Below, one piece after another: positions 45,184 to 53,304 of a stretch of 64,000 nucleotides of DNA. The number at the start of each line of letters is the position of its first letter. Position 1 is the first letter of the stretch. The position numbers were made by a program, and so were the translations under genes. The notes under the pieces are model-generated. The model did not search any database. It was not told the origin of the DNA and was given only the letters and a program-made list of their open reading frames with translations. This DNA is from an uncultured Bacteroidota bacterium (GTDB taxonomy: Bacteria; Bacteroidota; Bacteroidia; Chitinophagales; Chitinophagaceae): positions 62,001 to 126,000 of the forward strand of contig CAIJFI010000008.1 of assembly GCA_903819975.1 (NCBI GenBank), in the 5' to 3' direction.

Positions 45184-45645
45184 TTATTGATTTTCGGGAA
45201 GGCTACGAAGCTTGTCCAATATTTGATTTAAGGTTGCAGCTTCTGCTTCGGTAACGCCATTTAAAATAGCATCTATTTGATCGTTATATTGATCTAATTT
45301 ATTGACTAACTGTAAACCTTTTTCAGACAATGTAATGTCTACCAAACGCTTGTCCGATTTACAAGCCGATTTTTCTACTAATTCCTTAACAATTAATCTG
45401 TCTACAATTCTACTGGTATCACTCATCTTATCCAACATACGTTCTCTTATTTGTAAAGTGCTTAATGGCACTTCACTTCCTCTAAGAATTCTTAAAATAT
45501 TATATTGTTGTTGAGTAATATCTTCTTGTAATAAAAAGCGACCAATTCTTTCATTTAACCAGTTGGCAGTATACATCAAGTTGATTCCCATTTTCTGGAA
45601 TTCATTTCTGAAATTAGCTTGTTGTATGTCTTTTTCAATTCCCAT
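45184..45645 (-). CDS. MarR family transcriptional regulator
   Basis: 153 aa from ATG at 45645; a GTG at 45654 is an alternative start. A winged-helix domain is visible: ITQQYNILRILRGSEVPLSTLQIRERMLDKMSDTSRIVDRLIVKELVEKSACKSDKRLVDITLSEKGLQL, with the wing basic patch in SDKRLVDIT. MarR proteins usually repress targets and respond to small aromatic ligands. It is 12 bp after the VanZ gene. Its target is unknown; the adjacent GHL10 and gcvH genes are candidates. Confidence 0.86.
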   Translation of the reverse strand: MGIEKDIQQANFRNEFQKMGINLMYTANWLNERIGRFLLQEDITQQQYNILRILRGSEVPLSTLQIRERMLDKMSDTSRIVDRLIVKELVEKSACKSDKRLVDITLSEKGLQLVNKLDQYNDQIDAILNGVTEAEAATLNQILDKLRSLPENQ

Positions 45646-45657
45646 TATGGCCACTTA

Positions 45658-46044
45658 TTATTTATTCAGTTTTTCTCTTATCCTATAAAACAAAGGTAGC
45701 GCTAATATTGCTCCTGCTGCGTCTGCCAACATATCTGCAACTTCAAATCCTCGTGTTGGAACAAAATATTTTTGATAGTATTCCATTCCAATGCCATATA
45801 AAATACAAAATATTAAAACGTATGCTTGAGCACGAACTGTTTTTAGTTTTTTGTATTTAGATTTTTCAAAATGAATGAAAAATGAAAATGACAAAGAGCC
45901 GAATAAAGCAATGTGCACTAGTTTATCAATAGGGAAATTCTCAAACCATTTGGATTGGGTATGGAAATTGTTGCCTGGTAAACTCAATAAAATAAAAATG
46001 ATTACAATTTCTGCAATAACCCAAAACAATGTTTTCATTGACAT
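45658..46044 (-). CDS. VanZ-like membrane protein
   Basis: 128 aa with four membrane segments. HIALFGSLSFSFFIHF, YGIGMEYYQKYFVPTRGFEVADMLADAAGAI match the VanZ family block (E.xQ...PxRxxxxxDxxxNxxGxxxG), with Glu-Tyr-Tyr-Gln and Ala-Asp-Met-Leu-Ala-Asp in the key positions. VanZ gives low-level teicoplanin resistance in enterococci, but most homologues are unlinked to resistance. It lies three bases after gcvH and 12 bp before marR, so is in a tight operon. Confidence 0.83.
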   Translation of the reverse strand: MSMKTLFWVIAEIVIIFILLSLPGNNFHTQSKWFENFPIDKLVHIALFGSLSFSFFIHFEKSKYKKLKTVRAQAYVLIFCILYGIGMEYYQKYFVPTRGFEVADMLADAAGAILALPLFYRIREKLNK

Positions 46045-46047
46045 GTA

Positions 46048-46425
46048 TTAGTGAACCAACTTAGCATAAGCTTCGCTAGTTATTAATTGTTCAAAGTCAG
46101 CAGGATTGTTTACTGTTACTTTTACCATCCAGCCAGCACCATAAGCATCTGTGTTAACCAATTCTGGGTTTGATCCTAAAGCAGGGTTTACTTCGGTAAT
46201 AGTACCTGCCATTGGCAAAAATAAATCACTAACTGTTTTTACAGCTTCAACAGTTCCAAAAACTGCTTCAGCAGCTAGGCTTTTTCCAACCGTATTAATA
46301 TCTAAATACACAATATCTCCTAATTCACTTTGTGCAAAATCGGTAATACCAATGGTAGCAGTAGTGCCATCCAATTTAATCCATTCATGATCCTTTGTGT
46401 AACGTAAGTCGGTTGGGAATTGCAT
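46048..46425 (-). CDS. gcvH: Glycine cleavage system H protein
   Basis: 125 aa. DLRYTKDHEWIKLDGTTATIGITDFAQSELGDIVYLDI and the lipoyl-attachment loop VFGTVEAVKTVSDLFLPMAG, with the lipoylated Lys at about residue 63-65, are characteristic. It carries the aminomethyl group between GcvP and GcvT (GcvT is at 57480). The gene leads a three-gene operon with vanZ and marR, spaced three and twelve bases. Confidence 0.95.
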   Translation of the reverse strand: MQFPTDLRYTKDHEWIKLDGTTATIGITDFAQSELGDIVYLDINTVGKSLAAEAVFGTVEAVKTVSDLFLPMAGTITEVNPALGSNPELVNTDAYGAGWMVKVTVNNPADFEQLITSEAYAKLVH

Positions 46426-46480
46426 AGGTTCGTTTTTTATTGCTGCAAATATCCATTAAAAACACTAAAAAACCAATCTG

Positions 46481-46828
46481 CTAATAGCGAATATTGTCAA
46501 AATAAAGTAAAATATGGTCTTTTAGGAATACCTCTTGTTCAATAAGATCCATAACTGGTAGTGGCTTTAATTGCTTAAAATGGGGCCAGCCCTCCTCATC
46601 CTTGCCTTCTAATAGGTAATATCCACTTGGCGATAATATGGAACAGATAGCAATATGCATTAGGTCCTGCTTTTGTTCTTTAGAAATCTTTTCCCTTATA
46701 AAACCTGATTCTTGGAGCCCAATTAAGAAAAGCACTGCTTCTGTATCGGGTTTCTTCCCAAAATGGTCCATTAATTTCTTCTCTAAATCCCACCATCTGG
46801 TCTGTAAGTCGTCTTGTATATTGGCCAT
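46481..46828 (-). CDS. Conserved hypothetical protein
   Basis: 115 aa, soluble, with one long helix-rich stretch (LEKKLMDHFGKKPDTEAVLFLIGLQESGF, then KQDLMHIAICSILSPSGYY). It resembles a protein seen across Bacteroidota, often next to serS or a gcv gene, but I know no function. The gene is divergent from serS with an 84-bp gap. Confidence 0.7.
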   Translation of the reverse strand: MANIQDDLQTRWWDLEKKLMDHFGKKPDTEAVLFLIGLQESGFIREKISKEQKQDLMHIAICSILSPSGYYLLEGKDEEGWPHFKQLKPLPVMDLIEQEVFLKDHILLYFDNIRY

Positions 46829-46889
46829 TGCTTATTGTCTAATTTTAGGCAAAGGTAGGGGATATCTATGCTCAGTAGGATGGTTTGAT

Positions 46890-46897
46890 TATCTTTG
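46890..46897 (+). promoter_or_regulatory. serS promoter -7 element
   Basis: TATCTTTG is a full match to TAnnTTTG, 15 bp before the serS ATG at 46913. It overlaps an in-frame TTG at 46895, which rules that codon out as the start. Confidence 0.6.
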
Positions 46898-46912
46898 CCA
46901 AAATTTGCATTT

Positions 46913-48184
46913 ATGTTACAAGTAAACTTCTTACGCCAAAATACAGAATTGGCTAAAAAGAAATTGGCTATCAAGCACTTCGCTAATTTAAATTTAGTGG
47001 ACGAAGTGATAGCAATTGATGATCAAAGAAAGCAGTTACAAGCGTCCTTTGATGATTTACAGTCTAAGGTAAATGCAGCTTCCAAGGAAATTGGTGGCTT
47101 TATGGCTAAAGGTGAAAAAGATAAGGCGGAGGCATTAAAAAATGATGTTGCTGAATGGAAAAAGCAATTGGAGCCATTAAAAGAGCAAATGACTGAGGTG
47201 GAAGCAAAATTGCAACAAGTAATTGTGCAGTTTCCAAACCTGCCTCATGACTTAGTTCCATTGGGTAAAACTCCAGAGGAAAATGAAGTTGTGCGTGTTG
47301 GTGGCGAAACTCCAAAATTACCTGCTAATGCCGAAGCACATTGGGACTTGATTAAAAAATATAATTTGGTTGATTTTGAGACGGGAGCAAAAATTACAGG
47401 TAGTGGTTTCCCATTGTATATTGGGAAAGGAGCAAAATTCCAAAGAGTATTAACGCAATACTTTTTAGATTTTAACACAGCTGCTGGATATACCGAATAC
47501 TTACCTCCGTTTATGGTGAATGCTGCATCTGCTTTTGCAACGGGGCAATTGCCAGACAAGGAAGGTCAAATGTACCATGCAACTGAGGATGACTTTTATT
47601 TAATCCCAACTGCCGAAGTGCCTGTTACCAATGTGTTTCGTGATACAGTGTTAAAAGAAGCAGATTTGCCTATACAAATGACTGCCTACTCTCCTTGTTT
47701 TAGAAGAGAGGCGGGAAGTTTTGGAAAAGATGTGCGTGGATTAAATAGAGTACACCAATTTGAGAAAGTTGAAATTATACAAATTGTTCATCCAGATAAA
47801 AGTGATGAAGTGTTAAACGATATGGTTGCGCACGTTGAAAAATTATTAATTAGCCTAGGATTGCAATACCGCATATTAAGATTGTGTGGTGGAGATATGG
47901 GATTTGCTTCTGCAATCACTTATGATTTTGAAGTATACAGTGCTGCGCAAGAAAGATGGTTGGAAGTAAGTAGTGTAAGTAATTTCCAAGCTTATCAAAC
48001 ATATAGAATGAAGTGTCGTTTTAAAGATGCAGATGGCAAAATACAATTTGCACATTCTTTAAATGGAAGTTCATTGGCATTGCCTAGAATCTTTGCTGCA
48101 ATTGTTGAGAACTATCAAACAGAAAATGGTATTGCTTTGCCAAAAGTATTGCAATCATATTTTGGTGCAGAAAATTTGATATAA
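46913..48184 (+). CDS. serS: Seryl-tRNA synthetase
   Basis: 423 aa from ATG at 46913. The N-terminal coiled coil (about 1-105) that grips the long variable arm of tRNA(Ser) begins with MLQVNFLRQNTELAKKKLAIKH. The class II core has motif 2 FRREAGSFGKDVRGLNRVHQFEKVE and motif 3 LNGSSLALPRIFAAIVENYQ; TAEVPVTNVFRDTVL precedes motif 2. It charges tRNA(Ser) and tRNA(Sec) with serine. A strong terminator follows. Confidence 0.96.
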   Translation: MLQVNFLRQNTELAKKKLAIKHFANLNLVDEVIAIDDQRKQLQASFDDLQSKVNAASKEIGGFMAKGEKDKAEALKNDVAEWKKQLEPLKEQMTEVEAKLQQVIVQFPNLPHDLVPLGKTPEENEVVRVGGETPKLPANAEAHWDLIKKYNLVDFETGAKITGSGFPLYIGKGAKFQRVLTQYFLDFNTAAGYTEYLPPFMVNAASAFATGQLPDKEGQMYHATEDDFYLIPTAEVPVTNVFRDTVLKEADLPIQMTAYSPCFRREAGSFGKDVRGLNRVHQFEKVEIIQIVHPDKSDEVLNDMVAHVEKLLISLGLQYRILRLCGGDMGFASAITYDFEVYSAAQERWLEVSSVSNFQAYQTYRMKCRFKDADGKIQFAHSLNGSSLALPRIFAAIVENYQTENGIALPKVLQSYFGAENLI

Positions 48185-48217
48185 AATTTAAGACTTTATT
48201 AGGATTATCTAAATAGC

Positions 48218-48247
48218 AAAAAGCCCCTCCAATTGGAAGGGCTTTTT
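48218..48247. terminator. Bidirectional intrinsic terminator
   Basis: Arms AAAAAGCCCCTCC (48218-48230) and GGAAGGGCTTTTT (48235-48247) around an AATT loop, with one C-A mismatch. Between the convergent serS and OMP genes. Confidence 0.8.
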
Positions 48248-48279
48248 GTTGCAGATTTAAAATGAATCAACAATATTTT

Positions 48280-49329
48280 TTAGAACTTACTAAATCTTAG
48301 GCCAATCGCAAATGGCGCCATGTCAAAGCTGGTAAGGTTTTTGTCAAATAAGTTTGTTAGGCTATAAGATCCGTATAATCGAATTCCGCCTATACCCAAT
48401 TCACCAATGGTAGCCATCTTTACATTGTTTAAATCAAAGTTGCCATTCAATTTTCGTTTGCCTCTTTCCTCGCTAATTTGTTTGGTATGTGATTGTAATA
48501 AGTATCCTGCACTCAGTCCTAAACTTGCATAAAAGCTTTTACTATTCTCTGGATTAGATTGGTAGTTTAATTGAACAGGAACAGTTAAGTATTCTACAAA
48601 CAATTTATTCTTACTAAAGTGTGCATTGTCAAAATAAACATAATTGCCTGGCGTATTGCTAAAGCTAATTGGTTGCTCAAATCTGAAGTTGTACATTTCA
48701 ATACCAATTCCATATTTTAAATTCCAAAAGTGGTTGTATAAACTTGCTTTTTGTTGAACAATCCAAATATTTACATTGCTTGATTTGGCATTGTTTAATT
48801 TTAAATTAGTTGAGTTAGGCGCTGAAATCATCATGCTTTGATATGGAAGGCTATAGTTTGGACCATACATTAATGGTGCTGTATTGTCAACTAAATTTGC
48901 AAAACCTAAATCAAAAATCCACCAATTGGTTGTGATAGGCTTTAGTTTTTTTGGCTCACGCTCTATACTGATATTTGTTTTTTTAAAGTCACCCTGTAAA
49001 ATTGATTCCCAATTTTTTTGACCATAACTAGCAGTCCCTTCTCTTTTATTGACAATTTTAAGTCTACCTACTCTAACGGTATCATCATTAATAGAGACAA
49101 TTGTATCCACGCCTCCATAAATTTTCACTCCTTTATTTCGATTGTGCTTGCTCTTTGAATCAATGGTAATATTTACAACATGTTGCTTTTCTCCAGCGGA
49201 AGTTGTATTATCACCCACAATAACCATATTACCCACTCTAATAGTATCTTGCTTTTTAGTACTGGTATCTGTTTGCGCAATTACATTCATACTAAGGAAA
49301 ATGCTTACGGCTAAAATTGCTCTTTTCAT
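48280..49329 (-). CDS. Outer membrane beta-barrel protein
   Basis: 349 aa with a signal peptide (ILAVSIFLSMNVIAQ). The N-terminal part contains a short duplicated motif, DTIRVGNMVIV (28-38) and DTVRVGRLKIV (83-93), and the C-terminal two-thirds is a PorT-like barrel (FRFEQPISFSNTPGNYVYFDNAHFSKNKLFVEYLTVPVQLNYQ), ending in a strand with a C-terminal Phe (IGLRFSKF), the typical barrel end. It is the last gene of the sigma-anti-sigma-OMP run, four bases after the anti-sigma gene. Confidence 0.83.
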   Translation of the reverse strand: MKRAILAVSIFLSMNVIAQTDTSTKKQDTIRVGNMVIVGDNTTSAGEKQHVVNITIDSKSKHNRNKGVKIYGGVDTIVSINDDTVRVGRLKIVNKREGTASYGQKNWESILQGDFKKTNISIEREPKKLKPITTNWWIFDLGFANLVDNTAPLMYGPNYSLPYQSMMISAPNSTNLKLNNAKSSNVNIWIVQQKASLYNHFWNLKYGIGIEMYNFRFEQPISFSNTPGNYVYFDNAHFSKNKLFVEYLTVPVQLNYQSNPENSKSFYASLGLSAGYLLQSHTKQISEERGKRKLNGNFDLNNVKMATIGELGIGGIRLYGSYSLTNLFDKNLTSFDMAPFAIGLRFSKF

Positions 49330-49333
49330 ATTC

Positions 49334-50218
49334 TTATTTTTCTTTTTCTTTTTCAGTTTTATTTCTTTTTAATAAGGCACTTACACGACGTGTAAATCCT
49401 CTTAGTTTGTCGCCATCAATTTCTAAGTTGGCAATATATACAACGCGATCTGGGTTGTCTGTATTAATATTATCAAAGTCTTCTGCAGCTTCTGCTTTAG
49501 CTTCTTTAACAGAAGATGGTTCGTAGGAGGCTAGTGCGCTAACAGCCTTATCGGCATTTTCAATTGTATTAATATCGCTTAGGGCTACAAGATCTTTAAT
49601 GTGTTGGTCCTGTTGGTATAAACTTGTCGCTAATGGCAATGTCGGTTCGCTTAAAGCATTAGTTGGCATTGCAATTGTTACTTCTGCTTTTGATGAAGTA
49701 TTTACTAACCTGCCTGACAAATTATTAGAATTTGTAAATATGTTTAGTTTTTTTGCATTTAAAGTATTTGTAGCAAATGTATTTGAAACTTGAACTTTAG
49801 CTAAAGATTCGCGCGCGCCTTGGTTAGTAGCAACAATGGTATTATTAATTAATTCTGTTTTATTGCTGATAAATTTATAACCAACAAGTAGTAAAAATAT
49901 TGCAGCAACTGCAGATATAGAGCGCATGCGTGTATTTGTGAAAAATCCTTTTACAATTGGCGCTTCTCTACGATATAAGTTTTGTTTGAAAGTTTTTGGC
50001 AAGCTTGCCTCCAACTCCTCATAACGGTATAACAAAGCTTTGTCCTCGTATTCAATGCTAATTGGTTCAAGTACCGTGTTGCTTAATATTGCTAGTTCGG
50101 TAGCGTATTTTGAATCTTCTTTTATAAATAATTCTACTTCCTTTTTTTCATCAGCAGAAAGTTCGTTGTCGATATAGGACAAGAAATAGGTTTCGTAATT
50201 TTGATTATTAATTTTCAT
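49334..50218 (-). CDS. Putative anti-sigma factor
   Basis: 294 aa. The N-terminal 60 residues (YETYFLSYIDNELSADEKKEVELFI) have the zinc-less anti-sigma layout common in Bacteroidota, where a short helix-rich cytoplasmic domain precedes a single membrane helix. The helix is at about 100-117 (SISAVAAIFLLLVGYKFI). A variable Asn- and Thr-rich periplasmic part follows. It overlaps the ECF sigma gene by one base (TAATG). Named from position and topology; no family motif is certain. Confidence 0.75.
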   Translation of the reverse strand: MKINNQNYETYFLSYIDNELSADEKKEVELFIKEDSKYATELAILSNTVLEPISIEYEDKALLYRYEELEASLPKTFKQNLYRREAPIVKGFFTNTRMRSISAVAAIFLLLVGYKFISNKTELINNTIVATNQGARESLAKVQVSNTFATNTLNAKKLNIFTNSNNLSGRLVNTSSKAEVTIAMPTNALSEPTLPLATSLYQQDQHIKDLVALSDINTIENADKAVSALASYEPSSVKEAKAEAAEDFDNINTDNPDRVVYIANLEIDGDKLRGFTRRVSALLKRNKTEKEKEK

Positions 50219-50709
50219 TAGGCACTCATTTTTTCAAGATGAATTAATTTGCCCTTTAATATTAATCTTGCACGGTGCAAGTAAACTTTTACCTGGCTTT
50301 CTGATAATCCCATTATTTCTCCAATCTCTTGATAGCTATAACCTTCGTAATCTTTAAGTAGAACAAGACTTTTTTGTGTTGGATTTAGTTCGTTAATAGC
50401 ACGGAGTAGGATTTGCTTTAATTCAGAACTAGATTGATAACTTGTTTGTTTATTTACCTCTTCAAAATTATCGGTAGTTATATCTTTCTTATCCTTACGT
50501 ATATGATCAATCATTTGGTTGTAAGCAACCGTAAATAAGTAGGATTTTACTTTTTCTGGTTCCACCTTTAAACGATTGATCCACAGTTTTTCAAAAGCTG
50601 TTTGGACAATATCCTGCGCATCCGCTTCATGGCCAATATTTTTGACTATGAAACGATACACCCCATCGGAGTAATTATCTACACAATTATTGAAATCTTG
50701 ATCGGTCAT
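50218..50709 (-). CDS. ECF-type RNA polymerase sigma factor
   Basis: 163 aa. Region 2 is visible as DGVYRFIVKNIGHEADAQDIVQTAFEKLWINR, and region 4 as LNPTQKSLVLLKDYEGYSYQEIGEIMGLSESQVKVYLHRARL, the helix-turn-helix that reads the -35. The next gene overlaps by one base and looks like its anti-sigma factor; an OMP gene completes the run. Probably a group responding to envelope state (inference). Confidence 0.92.
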   Translation of the reverse strand: MTDQDFNNCVDNYSDGVYRFIVKNIGHEADAQDIVQTAFEKLWINRLKVEPEKVKSYLFTVAYNQMIDHIRKDKKDITTDNFEEVNKQTSYQSSSELKQILLRAINELNPTQKSLVLLKDYEGYSYQEIGEIMGLSESQVKVYLHRARLILKGKLIHLEKMSA

Positions 50710-50771
50710 CCCTCGTTTAGCTTTTAAGTATAGGTATAACGAAGATGGAGCCCAAAAGTTACAGGCAACTA

Positions 50772-51896
50772 CTAATAATTGACAATTTGCTCCTGAATAT
50801 CTGCAGGAAGCTCACGCCATTCGTATTGTTGGTTACGCAATTGAGGTTCAAAGCCTGCTTCTTTAATAGCTTCTTGGATTGTTTTATAAGTAAAACGGTG
50901 AGGTGCACCAGCAGCACTTACCACATTTTCTTCTAACATAATACTTCCAAAGTCATTCGCGCCAGCTTCTAAACATACCTGAGCAGTTGCCTTACCCACC
51001 GTTAACCAACTAGCCTGAATGTTTTTGATATTCGGCAGCATGATTCGGCTAATGGCAATCATTCTAATATATTCCTCGGTAGTAGTTAAATTATGGACAC
51101 CTCTAATTTTAGTTAAAAGTGTATCAACGTCTTGGAATGTCCAAGGAATAAAAGCTAAGAATCCTTTTGCGTCTTTTGGTTTTTTATCTTGTACTTCACG
51201 TACGCGTACTAAATGGATAAATCTTTCTTCTAAAGTTTCAACATGACCAAACATCATGGTTGCACTTGTAGTAATATTTAGTTGGTGTGCGGCAGCCATT
51301 ACGTCTAACCATTCGTCTGCTCCACATTTACCATTAGAAACTAATTTTCTTACACGGTCCACTAAAATTTCAGCACCCGCACCTGGTAAAGAATCCATTC
51401 CCGCTGCTTGTAATGCTTTAAGCACTTCGGTATGCGTCATTTTTTCCATCTTAGCAATATGCGCAATTTCTGGGGGCCCTAATGTGTGCAATTTGATAGT
51501 TGGAAATTCATTCTTTATCTGACTAAAAATATCTGTATAAAACTTTAATCCTAATTCTGGATGGTGTCCACCTTGTAATAATAGCTGATCTCCACCCCAA
51601 GCTAATGTCTCCTTAATTTTTACACGGTAGGTATCCATGTCTGTGATATAGGCTTCTGGATGACCTGGTACTCTATAAAAATTACAAAACTTGCAGTTCG
51701 CAATACACACATTGGTGGTATTTAAATTACGGTCAATCTGCCAAGTTACCTTGCCATGAGGAACCTGTTTTTTTCTTAACTCATTTGCTACATAACTAAT
51801 TTCATTTAGTGGAGCATGTTCAAATAAAAACATTCCTTCTTCCTTAGTTAAGTACTCAAAATTCAGTGCTTTTTTATATAATTCGTCTAATTGCAT
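50772..51896 (-). CDS. mqnC: Cyclic dehypoxanthinyl futalosine synthase
   Basis: 374 aa radical SAM enzyme. The cluster ligands are Cys64, Cys68 and Cys71 in CIANCKFCNFYR. WGGDQLLLQGGHHPELGL, HTLGPPEIAHIAKME, GMDSLPGAGAEILVDRVRK and TTSATMMFGHVETLEERF are typical MqnC blocks. It cyclises dehypoxanthine futalosine in the futalosine route to menaquinone, indicating that menaquinone is made by this route rather than the classic MenFDHCEB route. Other mqn genes are outside the window. Confidence 0.95.
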   Translation of the reverse strand: MQLDELYKKALNFEYLTKEEGMFLFEHAPLNEISYVANELRKKQVPHGKVTWQIDRNLNTTNVCIANCKFCNFYRVPGHPEAYITDMDTYRVKIKETLAWGGDQLLLQGGHHPELGLKFYTDIFSQIKNEFPTIKLHTLGPPEIAHIAKMEKMTHTEVLKALQAAGMDSLPGAGAEILVDRVRKLVSNGKCGADEWLDVMAAAHQLNITTSATMMFGHVETLEERFIHLVRVREVQDKKPKDAKGFLAFIPWTFQDVDTLLTKIRGVHNLTTTEEYIRMIAISRIMLPNIKNIQASWLTVGKATAQVCLEAGANDFGSIMLEENVVSAAGAPHRFTYKTIQEAIKEAGFEPQLRNQQYEWRELPADIQEQIVNY

Positions 51897-52015
51897 ATGC
51901 TTTATTTAAGAGGTACAAAGTTAAGGCTTAATAAGCTTTGTTTTTTGGCCCCTTTTGAATTTATCTATATTCGCAAATAGACTCTTGTTCAAAAGAAGTA
52001 TTTTCGTCCTCCATT

Positions 52016-53260
52016 ATGATACAATTTGACCGATTTCAATTAGAGAATGGCTTAAAAGTGATTGTGCATCCAGACACAACTACTCCCATGGCCGTGGTGA
52101 ACATTTTATACAATGTTGGAGCCAAGGACGAGCATCCAGACAAAACGGGCTTTGCCCATTTGTTTGAGCACTTAATGTTTGGCGGTAGTGTTAATATTCC
52201 AGAATATGACGAGCCCTTGCAAAGAGCAGGAGGCGAAAACAATGCATATACCACCAACGATCTTACTAATTATTATTGTCAATTGCCTGCCGAAAATATT
52301 GAAACGGCATTTTGGTTAGAAAGTGACAGAATGTTGTCTTTGGCATTTAGTCCGAAAAGCTTGGAGGTGCAAAGAAAAGTAGTTTGCGAGGAGTTTAAGG
52401 AACATTATATCAATAAACCCTATGGTGATGCTTGGCATAAAATGCGCACTTTGGCTTATACTAAACATCCTTATAGATGGATGACAATTGGAGCTTCACT
52501 TGCACATGTTGAACAAGCAACGATGGAAGAAGTAAAAGATTTTTTCTTTCAATTTTATCGCCCTAATAACGCCATTTTAGTTGTTACAGGAAATGTAAAA
52601 ACAGAAGACATTAAATTATTAGCTGAAAAATGGTTTGGACCAATTCCAGCAGGCAAACCTTATGAGCGAAATTTACCTGTTGAACCAAAGCAGGAAAAAA
52701 ATAGAAGTTTGGATGTGCGTGCCGATGTTCCAATGGATATGTTAATGATGACATGGCATATGGGGGGAAGATTTGATGAAAATTATCATGCCACCGATTT
52801 ACTAACCGAAGTTTTGGGTGGCGGTGCCTCATCGAGATTATATGAGCAGCTTATTAAAGTAAGACAATTATTTTCTTCTATTTCTTGTTTTCACTTTGGC
52901 ACTATTGAGCCAGGATTATTTGTGATTACGGGTAAATTAGTGAAGGGCATTAGCATGTCGGTTGCAGAAAAAGCAGTGTTGGAAGAAGTAGAAAAAATGA
53001 AGACCGAAATATTAGATGTAAAAGAGGTACAAAAAGTAATAAATAAGACAGAAAGTATGATTTGCTTTGAGGATATGAGCATTATGAATCGTGCACAAAG
53101 TCTTGCTTTTTATGAATTATTGGGAGATGCTGCATTAATGAATGACGAGCTTGCAAAATACCAAGAGGTAACACCTGAATTAATAAAAGCTACAGCAAAA
53201 ATTATATTTGAAGAAAGTAACAGAAACACATTATACTATTACAGCAAAACCAGCGCCTAA
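52016..53260 (+). CDS. M16 family zinc peptidase, catalytic subunit
   Basis: 414 aa. The inverted zinc motif HLFEH (His48, Glu51, His52) and a downstream Glu in VVCEEFKEH (about 125) give the HxxEH(x~74)E arrangement of pitrilysin-type peptidases. It lacks an R/Y substrate pair (the equivalent segment is VRQLFSSIS). No signal peptide is seen. It is followed 44 bp later by a second M16 protein without the zinc site, so the pair likely forms a heterodimer. Confidence 0.9.
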   Translation: MIQFDRFQLENGLKVIVHPDTTTPMAVVNILYNVGAKDEHPDKTGFAHLFEHLMFGGSVNIPEYDEPLQRAGGENNAYTTNDLTNYYCQLPAENIETAFWLESDRMLSLAFSPKSLEVQRKVVCEEFKEHYINKPYGDAWHKMRTLAYTKHPYRWMTIGASLAHVEQATMEEVKDFFFQFYRPNNAILVVTGNVKTEDIKLLAEKWFGPIPAGKPYERNLPVEPKQEKNRSLDVRADVPMDMLMMTWHMGGRFDENYHATDLLTEVLGGGASSRLYEQLIKVRQLFSSISCFHFGTIEPGLFVITGKLVKGISMSVAEKAVLEEVEKMKTEILDVKEVQKVINKTESMICFEDMSIMNRAQSLAFYELLGDAALMNDELAKYQEVTPELIKATAKIIFEESNRNTLYYYSKTSA

Positions 53261-53304
53261 TTCATTCTTAACAGTATTAGAATTAATCGCATAACTATAA
53301 AAAC

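Noticed and set aside
45658..46044. VanZ as glycopeptide resistance
   Set aside because: No other van genes are present; VanZ-like proteins are widespread and usually unrelated to resistance.
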